This document shows positions 7,460-16,441 of a stretch of 64,000 nt of DNA, one piece after another. The notes below the pieces were generated by a model. It was not told where the DNA came from, searched no databases, and saw only the letters and a list, made by a program, of their open reading frames with translations. The DNA lies in the NCBI RefSeq assembly GCF_001984155.1, contig NZ_MTQO01000040.1:124001-188000 (forward strand), given 5' to 3'. A program made the translations under genes and the position numbers. Origin of the DNA: Actinosynnema sp. ALI-1.44. GTDB lineage: Bacteria > Actinomycetota > Actinomycetes > Mycobacteriales > Pseudonocardiaceae. The stretch's first letter is position 1. Each line of letters opens with the position of its first letter.

Positions 7460-10174
7460 ATGACCTCACCAGTGTTGGTGGGACGCGGCGAGGAACTGGC
7501 CCTGCTCACCGCGGCCGTCGGGAACGCGCCCTCGGTGGCGTTCGTCGAAGGTGAGGAGGGCGTGGGCAAGACGCGCCTGGTCGCGGAGCTGTCCGGCAGC
7601 GTGGTGGGCCACTGCCAGCCGTTGCGCGACCCGTTCCCGTACGGCGTGATCTTCGAATGCCTCGGTGCCTGCGCGGACAAGCTGACCGGGCGGCTCGGTG
7701 CGATCACCGGCGCGTTGCGGCCGTACCTGCCCGAACTGGCCGACCGGCTGCCGCCGACGCCCGAGCCGCTCGGGGACCCGGCGGCCGAGCGGCACCGGCT
7801 GTTCCGCGCGATCCGTGACCTGATCACCGCCATGGGCAGGCTGACCCTGGTCATCGAGGACATCCACTGGGCCGACGAGGGCACCCGCCAGCTGCTGAGG
7901 TTCGTGCTGACCAACCAGCCGCCCGAGTTGTCGCTGGTGCTGACCTACCGGCGGGAGGACCTGCCGGGCGGGACCACGTTGGGCCGGGCGTTCCGGCCAC
8001 AGCACAGCACGCACATCGTGTTGCGGCCGTTGGACACCAACGGTGTGCGTGACCTGGCCGAAGCGATCCTGAGCAGGCCGGTCACCCCGGAGTTCGCCAC
8101 GACGCTGCACAAGCGCACGGCCGGGATCCCGTTCGTCGTCGAGGAGACGATGCACGCGCTGAGCAATCCGAAGGCGGGCAACCCGGACGCGCGCCTGCTG
8201 GACACCGTAGAAGTCCCGGCTTCGCTGCGGGAAGCCATGATCGAACGGTTGGACGGCCTGCCGACGATCGCGCGCGGCATCGCCGAGGCCGCCGCCGTAC
8301 TGGGCGTGCCCGCCGGGATCGACGGGTTGAGCGCGATCGCCGTCGAGACGCAGGCCCGTACCCAGCAGGCGACGATGAAGCTGCTCGAAGCGGGCGTGCT
8401 GATCGAACCGGTCGAGAACAAGTACGGCTACCGGCACGCACTCGCGCGCCGGACCGTCTACGAGTCACTGCCCGGTCCGCGCCGCCAGGAGCTGCACCTG
8501 CGCTCGGCGCGTGTGCTGTCCCGGCTGGACCCGACCCCGCTCGTGCAGGTCGCCGAGCACTGCCGACGCGCGGGCCTGATCCAGGAATGGCTGCGTTACG
8601 GCGAACAAGCCGCGGACGCCGCCATGGACGCCGGTGACGCGTCCACCGCGATCGAGCTGCGCTGCGCGCTGGTGTCCGAGCCTGATGTGCCCGCCGCGGA
8701 TGTCGACCGGCTGGCCACGAAACTGTGCCAGGACGCGTTGACCGGGCTGCACCAGCACGAGGTGACCGCCCAGTTCGAACGCCTGCTCGCCGACCAGCGC
8801 CTGTCCGAGGAGGTCCGCGGTGAGGTCCAGCTCGGCCTCGGCCTGATCCTGGTCAGGGGCTGCGACGAGATCGACCGCGGCCGCGCGGAGATCGAGATGG
8901 CGTTGCCCGCGTTGGCGCGCCGCCCGGACCGGTTGCTGCGCGGGATGGCCGTGCTGGCGATGCCGTACCTCGGCACCGCGCCGCTGACCGAGCACCTGAC
9001 CTGGCTGCGGAAGGTCGAACAGCAGGGGTTGCCCGAGTCGCCGTCGATGCGGATCGCGTTGCTGGCCAACATCCTCGGTGCCCGGATCCACATCGAGGGC
9101 GCGATCGGCTCGGTGACCACGCCGCAGGCCGACGACCCGGAGAGCACTCGGCAGCTGGCGCGGCTGTACAACAACGTCGCGGACTCGTACTCCTGGGTCG
9201 GGCACTACCGCTGGGCGGCGAAGTACCTGCGCACCGGCCTCGACCTGGCGGCCAGGTCGGGGGCGCCCTACGTGGTCGGAACCGGTGAGGCCACCAGGAT
9301 CCGGCTGGACTGGCTGGCCGGTGAATGGTCCGGTCTGGACGAACGAGCCCGCCAGCTGACCGAGGTCTACGAACACCTGCACCCGGTGGTCACCGAGCTG
9401 TGCCTGGTGCGCGGCTGGCTGGCCACGGCACAGGGCGACTGGGGCTGCGCGGTGGAGTGCTTCCGGAGCACCGGCCTCGACGCCCCGGAGAAGGCGATCG
9501 CCCCGGCGGTCATCGCCGCGTTCGGCGGGATGGTGACGCTGCTGCTGGCCCGCGCGGACCCGGAAGCGGCCGTCCGCGAGGCGGACACCGGGGCGCAAGT
9601 GCTGCGCCGCAAGGGAATCTGGTCGTGGGCGGGCGAGTTCGCGCCGCAGGCCGTCGAGGCGTACCTCAAGGTCGGCCGGGTGGCCGACGCGCAGGCGCTG
9701 ACCAGTGAATTCGAGAGCGGTCTTGTCTCTGTGGACGCTCCGCTGGCTCGGGCGGCGCTCGCGGTCTGCCGTGCCCACCTCGGCTACGAGAGCTACGAGA
9801 CACCGCGACGGCTGTACGAGGCCCTCGGCCAGCCCTATCGCGTCACGCAACTGGCCGAACGGCTCGCGCACACCCCGGAGGACCTCAACGACCTGGCCGT
9901 CCAGTACGAGGCCATCGGGGCGACCACGGACGCGGCGCGGTGCCGTCACATCATCAGGACCAGCGGTGGCCCCATCCCCTCCCGCAGGGGCCGCCGCGGA
10001 TACGGCAACGAACTCTCCCCCCGTGAGCACGACGTCGCCAGGTTGTTGGCGGCCGGTCAGACCAACCGCCAGATCGCCTCCGCCCTGTTCCTCTCGCGCC
10101 GCACGGTCGAGCAGCACGTCGCGAACATCCTGCGCAAGCTGGGCGTCAGCTCTCGGCAGGACCTGCTTTCTTGA
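7460..10174 (+). CDS. LAL-type LuxR-family regulator (AAA/STAND ATPase with C-terminal HTH)
   Basis: This is a large regulator of about 904 residues. The N-terminal ATPase has Walker A (VEGEEGVGKTRLVAEL) and Walker B (LTLVIEDIHWADEGT) motifs. A long helical TPR-like middle follows, then a C-terminal LuxR HTH (LSPREHDVARLLAAGQTNRQIASALFLSRRTVEQHVANILRKLG). The ATG at 7460 is preferred because it immediately precedes the conserved LVGRGEEL start. Upstream in-frame codons read through promoter-like, lower-GC sequence. The gene is divergent from the protease pair, which makes those genes plausible targets, but this is inferred. Its 3' end overlaps the next gene tail to tail by 29 bp. Confidence 0.9.
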   Translation: MTSPVLVGRGEELALLTAAVGNAPSVAFVEGEEGVGKTRLVAELSGSVVGHCQPLRDPFPYGVIFECLGACADKLTGRLGAITGALRPYLPELADRLPPTPEPLGDPAAERHRLFRAIRDLITAMGRLTLVIEDIHWADEGTRQLLRFVLTNQPPELSLVLTYRREDLPGGTTLGRAFRPQHSTHIVLRPLDTNGVRDLAEAILSRPVTPEFATTLHKRTAGIPFVVEETMHALSNPKAGNPDARLLDTVEVPASLREAMIERLDGLPTIARGIAEAAAVLGVPAGIDGLSAIAVETQARTQQATMKLLEAGVLIEPVENKYGYRHALARRTVYESLPGPRRQELHLRSARVLSRLDPTPLVQVAEHCRRAGLIQEWLRYGEQAADAAMDAGDASTAIELRCALVSEPDVPAADVDRLATKLCQDALTGLHQHEVTAQFERLLADQRLSEEVRGEVQLGLGLILVRGCDEIDRGRAEIEMALPALARRPDRLLRGMAVLAMPYLGTAPLTEHLTWLRKVEQQGLPESPSMRIALLANILGARIHIEGAIGSVTTPQADDPESTRQLARLYNNVADSYSWVGHYRWAAKYLRTGLDLAARSGAPYVVGTGEATRIRLDWLAGEWSGLDERARQLTEVYEHLHPVVTELCLVRGWLATAQGDWGCAVECFRSTGLDAPEKAIAPAVIAAFGGMVTLLLARADPEAAVREADTGAQVLRRKGIWSWAGEFAPQAVEAYLKVGRVADAQALTSEFESGLVSVDAPLARAALAVCRAHLGYESYETPRRLYEALGQPYRVTQLAERLAHTPEDLNDLAVQYEAIGATTDAARCRHIIRTSGGPIPSRRGRRGYGNELSPREHDVARLLAAGQTNRQIASALFLSRRTVEQHVANILRKLGVSSRQDLLS

Positions 10175-10685
10175 ACGTGTCCGCGATCGTCGTGACCAGC
10201 CAGATCCCGGCGATGACGGACATGAAGGGGATGGTGCCCTGCCACAGTGCGGTGGTGTGGTCGGGCGTGCTGACGACGAAGATCAGGAACACCATCACAC
10301 CGCACGCGATGGCGTACGCGATCATGAACTTGCCCCACTCACGCCACTCGTAACGCACACGCTCGGGCCCGGACTTGGGCTTGCGCCACGGCGGCGGGCC
10401 ACCGGCGAACTTGTGCGCGAACCGCTGGTCGGCCCAGCGGATCATGCTGTGTCCGAACGCGACGCTCACCCCGAGGTAGATCGCGGCGAGGCCGTGGACG
10501 TTGTCGGCCAGCCCGCCGTCGGCGAGGTCGACCACGGTCGCCGCGAGCAGCACCACGTCCACCAGCGGGACACAGATCAGCAGTACGGTGCTGGTCCGCT
10601 GCCAGCGGAAGACGTACCTGGCCACCAGTGCGGCGAGGAGCACCACCCAGAAGCCGATCTCGCACGCCACGATCAACATGAACAT
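10146..10685 (-). CDS. Hypothetical integral membrane protein
   Basis: This 179-residue protein has about five hydrophobic segments, including FWVVLLAALVARYVF, VLLICVPLVDVVLLAATVV, IAYAIACGVMVFLIFVV and MSVIAGIWLVTTIA. A charged loop (PPPWRKPKSGPERVRYEWREW) lies between the third and fourth. No family was recognised. An ATG two codons downstream (10679) is an equally plausible start. It converges with the LAL regulator gene and is divergent from the two-component operon. Confidence 0.75.
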   Translation of the reverse strand: MFMLIVACEIGFWVVLLAALVARYVFRWQRTSTVLLICVPLVDVVLLAATVVDLADGGLADNVHGLAAIYLGVSVAFGHSMIRWADQRFAHKFAGGPPPWRKPKSGPERVRYEWREWGKFMIAYAIACGVMVFLIFVVSTPDHTTALWQGTIPFMSVIAGIWLVTTIADTFKKAGPAES

Positions 10686-10792
10686 GCTGTAAGCCTGCGT
10701 GAGCGGCGCCGGGAAAACGTCAGACGGCCGTACGGCCCGTGGTCATCCCTTCGTACGACCTGGGCCGGGGGAAACTGTGCTGAGATTGTGGG

Positions 10793-11977
10793 GTGATCCT
10801 GACCTCGTGGGTCCGGCGCTACCGGCCACGTCCCTGGTGGGACGTGTTCGTCGCGCTGTGCTTCTTCGGGGTCGCGCTGGTGCTGTACGCCTCGGACCTG
10901 TACGCGATCTCGCCTGCGAACCAGCTCCCGCTGTGGGTCCTGATCAGCCAGTCGGGCCTGCTGTGCGTCGCGCAGATGTTCCGCCGCAAGGCGCCGCTGG
11001 CGATGCTCGCGATCGCGACCGGCATCCTGCTGACCGACCTGGCGTACAACCTGACCCTCCCGGTGATGATGGTCTTCGTCGACCTGCTGTTCAACGCGAC
11101 GCTGAGCACGACCCGGCGGGCGAGCCGGATGATCCTGGCGACCGCGATCACCATCGTGGTCGCGATCTCGATCGTGGTCGGTATCCTCTCCAGGGACTGG
11201 CGGCAGGGTTTCTTCGCGTTCCAGGGCGTCTCCAGCCTGCTGATCATCCCGGTCTGGTGGTCGTTCAACATCCGCCAGCACGACGAGCTCCTGCAGGCGG
11301 AACGGGAGAACTCGCGGCAGCTGCGCCGGATCGCGGAGCTGGACAGGCGGACAGCGGTCGCGGCGGAACGCGGCCAGATGGCCCGTGACCTGCACGATGT
11401 CGTGGCCGGGCACCTCTCGGCGATCGCGATCCAGTCCGAGGCGCTGCTCACGATGGCCGACCGCGACCCGGATCTGGTCCGCACGGTGCTGAAGTCGGTC
11501 CGGGAGAACAGCATCCAGTCGCTGGCGGAGATGCGCGCGATGATCGACGTACTCCGCACCGACGGCGGTGCGGACGACCCGAGGACGGCACCGGCCCGGC
11601 TGGCCGAACTGGACAGACTGGTGGACTCGGCGCGGGCGGGCGGCCTCGCGCTGGACGTGCACAGGGCCGTGGACGGCGAGTTGCCGGTGGCGGTCGACCT
11701 GGCGGCGTACCGGATCATCCAGGAGGCGCTGACGAACGCGCTGAAGCACTCCGGCGGCGGTGGCGCCACCGTCGACGTGCGCGTGGTGGCAGGTCAGCTG
11801 ATCATCGAGGTCGTCAACGACCTGAGCAAGACCGCCGCGGCGGGGGACGGGACGGGAACCGGGCTGGTGAGCATGCGTGAACGCGCCCACGCGGTCGGCG
11901 GCGATTTCGAGGCGGGCCCGTGGTCGGGCGGCTGGCGGGTGAGGGCAGCACTGCCCATGGGAGGAACGGCGAGTTGA
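10793..11977 (+). CDS. Sensor histidine kinase (HisKA_3 type) of a two-component system
   Basis: The N-terminal half has several membrane helices (about residues 15-160) and is followed by a dimerisation helix with the phospho-acceptor His in ARDLHDVVAGHLSAIAIQ (about residue 200). The HATPase region contains IIQEALTNALKHSGGGG and GTGLVSMRERAHAVGG. The family phosphorylates NarL-type response regulators. It starts at GTG 10793 and its stop overlaps the TTG start of the regulator gene (TTGA), giving tight coupling. The sensory domain is almost wholly membrane-embedded, so the signal is probably cell-envelope related. Confidence 0.92.
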   Translation: MILTSWVRRYRPRPWWDVFVALCFFGVALVLYASDLYAISPANQLPLWVLISQSGLLCVAQMFRRKAPLAMLAIATGILLTDLAYNLTLPVMMVFVDLLFNATLSTTRRASRMILATAITIVVAISIVVGILSRDWRQGFFAFQGVSSLLIIPVWWSFNIRQHDELLQAERENSRQLRRIAELDRRTAVAAERGQMARDLHDVVAGHLSAIAIQSEALLTMADRDPDLVRTVLKSVRENSIQSLAEMRAMIDVLRTDGGADDPRTAPARLAELDRLVDSARAGGLALDVHRAVDGELPVAVDLAAYRIIQEALTNALKHSGGGGATVDVRVVAGQLIIEVVNDLSKTAAAGDGTGTGLVSMRERAHAVGGDFEAGPWSGGWRVRAALPMGGTAS

Positions 11978-12621
11978 TTCGGGTACTGGTCGCGGACGAC
12001 CACGCGGCGATCCGGGCGGGACTGGTCCTGATCCTGTCCGGATCGGACGGGATCGAGGTGGTCGGCGAGGCGGGGGACGGCGCGGCGGCGGTGCGGATGG
12101 CGCGCGCCCTCAAGCCGGACGTGGTCCTGATGGACGTCCGGATGCCGGGGATGGACGGGATCGAGGCGACCAGGGAACTGGTCCGCGACGGTGTGTGCGA
12201 CGTGCTCGTGCTGACCACGTTCGACCTGGACGAGTACGTCCACGGGGCGTTGCGCGCGGGTGCGGCGGGGTTCCTGCTGAAGTCGGTGGAGGCGCCGCGG
12301 CTGATCGAGTCGATCCGGCTGGTGGCGGCCGGTGACGGCGTGATCGAGCCGAAGGTGACCCGCAGGCTGCTGACGGCGTTCGCGGCGAACGCCCCGAAGC
12401 CGGTGAAGCAGGCCCCCGGCCTCGACCAGCTGACCGAGCGGGAGCGCGAGGTGCTGATCTGCCTCGGCGAGGGGCTGTCGAACCAGCAGATCGGCCGCAA
12501 GCTCTTCATCGGCGAGACGACCGTGAAGACACACGTGTCCCGCGTGCTGACCAAACTGGACCTGAGGTCACGTGTTCAGGCGGCGATCCTCGCCCAGGAC
12601 GCCGGGCTCGTACCGGAATGA
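11974..12621 (+). CDS. NarL/FixJ-family response regulator
   Basis: The receiver domain begins IRVLVADDHAAIRAGL. It has the phospho-acceptor Asp in PDVVLMDVRMPGMDGIEA and the conserved Lys in AGFLLKSVEAP. The C-terminal LuxR HTH reads LTEREREVLICLGEGLSNQQIGRKLFIGETTVKTHVSRVLTKL. The TTG at 11974 is the start because it gives the canonical receiver N-terminus, overlaps the kinase stop, and has GGAGG about 9 bases upstream. It is the cognate partner of the preceding kinase. Its targets are unknown. Confidence 0.93.
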   Translation: MIRVLVADDHAAIRAGLVLILSGSDGIEVVGEAGDGAAAVRMARALKPDVVLMDVRMPGMDGIEATRELVRDGVCDVLVLTTFDLDEYVHGALRAGAAGFLLKSVEAPRLIESIRLVAAGDGVIEPKVTRRLLTAFAANAPKPVKQAPGLDQLTEREREVLICLGEGLSNQQIGRKLFIGETTVKTHVSRVLTKLDLRSRVQAAILAQDAGLVPE

Positions 12622-12750
12622 CCGCGCTTTCCCGTGTCACAGCGTGAGACGGACGCTGACGCAGCGTGACGAATTCGTCCAATAGGTGCTGAAGTGTTCG
12701 TGACGGCGGTTCGACGGGTGTTACTTGCCGACCACATGGTGAGATGATGC

Positions 12751-12791
12751 GTGACCAGGCGTGGGCCCCGCCTAAGGTCCGTGCTGGTCAC
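12751..12791. promoter_or_regulatory. Inverted repeat in the leader of the peptide transporter operon
   Basis: GTGACCAG (12751-12758) and CTGGTCAC (12784-12791) form perfect 8-bp arms about 27 bp ahead of the first permease start. The loop contains a further GGCG...CGCC pairing around GGGCCC. This could be a transcriptional operator or an RNA hairpin in the leader. The rest of the 196-bp gap after the response regulator gene shows only short CGTGA-rich direct repeats. Confidence 0.4.
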
Positions 12792-12817
12792 CCGAACAGC
12801 CGACTACGGAAGGTGCC

Positions 12818-13756
12818 GTGTCCGACCCCTTACCGCTTGGCGGCGACGTCTCGCCGGGTGCCGCGCGTTCGCTCCCGGCTGCTCTCCTGCGCGCTGTCCG
12901 CCGCGACACATGGACGTTCACCTGCGCGATCATCGCCGTCGCCATCGTGCTGCTCGCTGTCGGCGCCGATCTGTGGGTGGCGATCGAGGGGCAGGACCTG
13001 GAACCTGATCTCGCCGTCCTTGGTCCGAACGGGCTACCCGCCGGGTCACTCGGTGGTGTCAGTGGTGACCACTGGTTCGGCGTCCAGCCCTTGAACGGCA
13101 TCGACCTGTTCGCGCTCGTCGCGTACGGCGCGCGGGTGTCGCTGCTGGTCGGTCTCGGCGCGACGCTCCTCGCGACTGTCCTCGGTGTCCTGATCGGCGC
13201 CAGTGCCGGCTACATCGGCGGCTGGTGGGACCGGGTCGTGTCCTGGTCGTCCGACGTGATCCTCGGTTTCCCGTCGCTGATCTTCATGATCGCGCTCGGC
13301 GCCGTCGCCCCGATCGAGTTCCCCCGCCAGCTGCTGCTGATCGTCGTGCTCGGGCTGTTCGGCTGGCCGAGAGTGGCGCGGATCGTCCGTGCCCAGGTGC
13401 TGAGTCTCGGCAAACGCAACTTCGTCGCGGCGTCCAAAGTGATGGGTGGTGGCACGTGGCACGTTTTCGTCAAGCAGTTGCTGCCCAACCTGTGGGCGCC
13501 GATCATCATCGTGTCCAGCCTGACGATCCCGTCCATGATCGGCAACGAGGCCGCGCTGTCGTTCCTCGGCGCCGGTGTCCTCCCGCCGACCCCGAGCTGG
13601 GGCCGGACGATCTCGGACGCGATCGACTTCTTCGAGACCGACCCGATGTACCTGATCTTCCCCGGGCTGATGCTGTTCCTGATCACGTTGGCGTTCAACG
13701 TCATCGGTGACAGCATCCGGGACGAGCTCGATCCGAAGTCGAAGGGCCGTGGCTGA
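12818..13756 (+). CDS. Peptide-type ABC transporter permease (DppC/OppC-like)
   Basis: This 312-residue inner-membrane permease has an N-terminal helix (TFTCAIIAVAIVLLAVGADLW), the HWFGVQPLNGIDLFALVAYGAR segment typical of OppC/DppC, and the EAA loop region around AASKVMGGGTWHVFVKQLLPNL. The GTG start has GGAAGG about 5 bases upstream. It is first in a five-component cassette (permease C, permease B, binding protein, fused ATPases), with the next gene overlapping as TGATG. The usual order puts the binding protein first, so this arrangement is the less common one. Confidence 0.92.
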   Translation: MSDPLPLGGDVSPGAARSLPAALLRAVRRDTWTFTCAIIAVAIVLLAVGADLWVAIEGQDLEPDLAVLGPNGLPAGSLGGVSGDHWFGVQPLNGIDLFALVAYGARVSLLVGLGATLLATVLGVLIGASAGYIGGWWDRVVSWSSDVILGFPSLIFMIALGAVAPIEFPRQLLLIVVLGLFGWPRVARIVRAQVLSLGKRNFVAASKVMGGGTWHVFVKQLLPNLWAPIIIVSSLTIPSMIGNEAALSFLGAGVLPPTPSWGRTISDAIDFFETDPMYLIFPGLMLFLITLAFNVIGDSIRDELDPKSKGRG

Positions 13757-14751
13757 TGCGCGCCGTCAAATTCGTGGCAGGCCGGTTCGCGGGCATGGTC
13801 CTGGTGCTGCTGATCGTCTCGTTCATCACGTTCGTGGTCTTCTACGTCCTGCCGTCCGAACCGGCGCAGCTGGCGTGCGGACGTCCGTGCTCGCCGCAGG
13901 CGCTCGAACTCGCGCGCGAGTTCATGGGCTACAACGTGCCCTGGTACCAGCAGTACTTCGACTTCATCGGCGGCATCTTCGGCGGCCGGACGTTCGGCAC
14001 GGGACAAGCCGCGATCGAGTGCTCGGCGCCGTGCTTCGGTTACGACTTCCAGAACAACGCCGACGTGCTCGACGAGATCCTCAGCCGCGTCGAGGTCAGC
14101 GTCTCGGTCGCCATCGGCGCCGCGATCATCTGGTTGATCACCGGCGTGGGGCTCGGTGTCGTGTCGGCGCTCAAGCGCGGCACACCGCTCGACCGGATCA
14201 CCATGGCGGTGGCCATGGCCGGGGTGTCGATGCCCGCGTACCTCGCGGGGATGCTCGGCATCACGATCTTCGCGTTCGGACTCGACGTCGTCCCGAAGAA
14301 CGGCTACGTGCCCATCGGCGAGGACGTCGCGCAGTGGGCGTGGCACCTGGTGACGCCGTGGCTCGTGCTGGCGTTCCTGCACGCGGCGATCTACGCGAGG
14401 CTGACCAGGGGCCAGATGCTGGAAACCCTCGGCGAGGACTTCATCCGCACGGCACGCGCGAAGGGCCTGACCGAACGCAAGGTCGTCGGCAGGCACGCGT
14501 TGCGCAACGTCCTGCTGCCGGTGGTGACGGTGTTCGGTGTGGACCTCGGTCTGCTGCTGGCCGGAACCGTGATCACCGAGCGGATCTTCAGCATGCCGGG
14601 CGTCGGCATGCTGCTCGTCGACTCGATCCGCAGCCTCAACCTGCCGATCCTGCTCGGCGTCACGCTGTTCGCGGCGTTGGCGGTCACGCTCGTCAACTTC
14701 CTCGTGGACCTGTTTTACGGCGTGCTCGACCCACGGGCACGGCTGACATGA
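13756..14751 (+). CDS. Peptide-type ABC transporter permease (DppB/OppB-like)
   Basis: This 331-residue permease has the OppB-type N-terminus (GRFAGMVLVLLIVSFITFVVFYVLP), a periplasmic insert and an EAA loop with the pattern EDFIRTARAKGLTERKVVGRHALRNVLLPVVT. The insert holds Cys residues in LACGRPCS and ECSAPCFG, which may form extracellular disulphides. The ATG overlaps the stop of the partner permease gene. The signature strongly supports a dipeptide/oligopeptide/nickel family importer, but the substrate is not readable. Confidence 0.92.
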   Translation: MRAVKFVAGRFAGMVLVLLIVSFITFVVFYVLPSEPAQLACGRPCSPQALELAREFMGYNVPWYQQYFDFIGGIFGGRTFGTGQAAIECSAPCFGYDFQNNADVLDEILSRVEVSVSVAIGAAIIWLITGVGLGVVSALKRGTPLDRITMAVAMAGVSMPAYLAGMLGITIFAFGLDVVPKNGYVPIGEDVAQWAWHLVTPWLVLAFLHAAIYARLTRGQMLETLGEDFIRTARAKGLTERKVVGRHALRNVLLPVVTVFGVDLGLLLAGTVITERIFSMPGVGMLLVDSIRSLNLPILLGVTLFAALAVTLVNFLVDLFYGVLDPRARLT

Positions 14752-14761
14752 AGGGGAACCC

Positions 14762-16441
14762 ATGAAACGCAGGCATTCGCTCGCCGGGATAGCAGCGGTG
14801 GCAGTGTTGCTGGCCGCCTGCGGCGCCAACGACAAGCCGTCGGGCGGGCAGGCGGGCGGCGACGTGAAGAAGGGCGGCACGCTGTACCTGCTGTCCGACT
14901 CGCCGACCCAGCAGTACGACCCGGCACGCAGCTCCAGCCTGGTGGTGACCGGCCTGCAGTTCGTGCACCGGCGCCTGACGTCGTGGAAGGTCGCGCCGGG
15001 GCAGGACACCACGATCGTGCCGGACCTGGCCACCGACACCGGCAAGCCGAGCGACGGCGGCAAGACGTGGACCTTCACCCTCAAGGACAACCAGAAGTAC
15101 AGCGACGGCTCCACGATCAAGTCCGCGGACATCAAGTGGGGGCTTGAGCGCTCGTACGCCCCGGCGTTCGCGGGTGGTCTGGCCTACCACAAGGACCTGC
15201 TGTCACCCGGCCTGACCTACAAGGGCCCGTTCGAAGGCGGCCAGGAGCTCAGCTCGATCGAGACGCCGGACGACAAGACCATCATCTTCAAGCTCGCCCG
15301 CCCGTACGGTGACTGGAACTGGGTGGCCAGCACGCCCGCGTTCGCCCCGGTGCCCAAGGGCAAGGGCGCGGAAGCCAACTACGGCGAGCACCCGATCGCG
15401 TCGGGCCCGTACCAGATCGACAAGTTCGAGCGCGGCAAGACGGCGGAGTTGAGCCGCAACCAGAACTGGGACGGCAAGTCCGACGAGACACGCCCGGCGT
15501 ACCCGGACAAGGTGATCTGGCAGTTCAGCCAGCAGACCAACGTGATCTCCAAGCGGCTGACCGACGACACCGGCGACGACAAGAACGCGTTCGGCACGTC
15601 GTTCGCCTCACCGGCGCAGCTCGCACAGATCCAGTCCAACCAGTCGGCCAAGTCCCGCCTGGTGACCTCGGAGTCCGGTGCGCTGGCGTACCTCGCGTTG
15701 AACACGCAGCGCGGCAAGCTCACGGACGTCAACGTGCGCAAGGCTTTCCAGTACGCGGTGAACAAGGCCGCCTACCAGGTCGCCAGCGCGGGCAACGCGC
15801 AGCTGGCCGGTGACGCCGCCACCACGCTGGTCACGCCGGGCATCGCCGGGCGCGAGCAGTTCGACCTGTACCAGACCAAGCCGGAAGGCGACCCGGCCAA
15901 GGCCAAGGAGTTGCTCGCGGCGGCGGGCAACCCCAACGGCCTCGACGGCCTGGTCCTGGCGACGCGTGCGGAGAACAACGGGCCGAAGCTGGCCGAGTCC
16001 GTCCAGTCGAGCCTCGCCGCGGCGGGCATCAAGGTCAGCATCAAGCCGATGGACGACGAGACCTTCACCGCCGAGGTGCAGAACAAGGAGAACCCGGACT
16101 ACGACCTGGCGCTGACCTCGTGGCAGCCGGACATCCCGACGGCCAACGCCAACATCCAGCCGCTGTTCCAGTCCACCGAGATCGGCGGCGGTGGCTACAA
16201 CATCGCCCGGTACAAGAACGCCGAGGTCGACAGCCTGATCACCGCGGCACAGGCCACTGTGGACCAGAAGGAAGCCGCGAAGAAGTGGGCGGAGCTGGAC
16301 AAGAAGATCCTGGCCGACTCGCCGGTCGTGCCGTTGATCTACACCCGCAACTCCTACCTGCACGGCTCGAAGGTCGGCAACGTCCAGATCGGACGCTTCC
16401 CGGCCTACGCCGACTACCGGCAGTTCGGAATCGTTCAGTGA
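14762..16441 (+). CDS. Solute-binding lipoprotein, SBP family 5 (peptide-binding)
   Basis: This 559-residue extracellular binding protein has a lipoprotein signal peptide with the lipobox LLAACG (Cys about residue 20). Family 5 features follow: GGTLYLLSDSPTQQYDPARS, KTWTFTLKDNQKYSDGSTIKSADIKWGLER and GNPNGLDGLVLATR. It is the substrate-capturing subunit of the adjacent importer. The stop TGA overlaps the GTG start of the ATPase gene. Confidence 0.94.
   Translation: MKRRHSLAGIAAVAVLLAACGANDKPSGGQAGGDVKKGGTLYLLSDSPTQQYDPARSSSLVVTGLQFVHRRLTSWKVAPGQDTTIVPDLATDTGKPSDGGKTWTFTLKDNQKYSDGSTIKSADIKWGLERSYAPAFAGGLAYHKDLLSPGLTYKGPFEGGQELSSIETPDDKTIIFKLARPYGDWNWVASTPAFAPVPKGKGAEANYGEHPIASGPYQIDKFERGKTAELSRNQNWDGKSDETRPAYPDKVIWQFSQQTNVISKRLTDDTGDDKNAFGTSFASPAQLAQIQSNQSAKSRLVTSESGALAYLALNTQRGKLTDVNVRKAFQYAVNKAAYQVASAGNAQLAGDAATTLVTPGIAGREQFDLYQTKPEGDPAKAKELLAAAGNPNGLDGLVLATRAENNGPKLAESVQSSLAAAGIKVSIKPMDDETFTAEVQNKENPDYDLALTSWQPDIPTANANIQPLFQSTEIGGGGYNIARYKNAEVDSLITAAQATVDQKEAAKKWAELDKKILADSPVVPLIYTRNSYLHGSKVGNVQIGRFPAYADYRQFGIVQ

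Noticed and set aside
13210-15135. Minus-strand frame opposite the permease genes
   Set aside because: It crosses two clear transporter genes, is His/Arg-rich and has no domain pattern.
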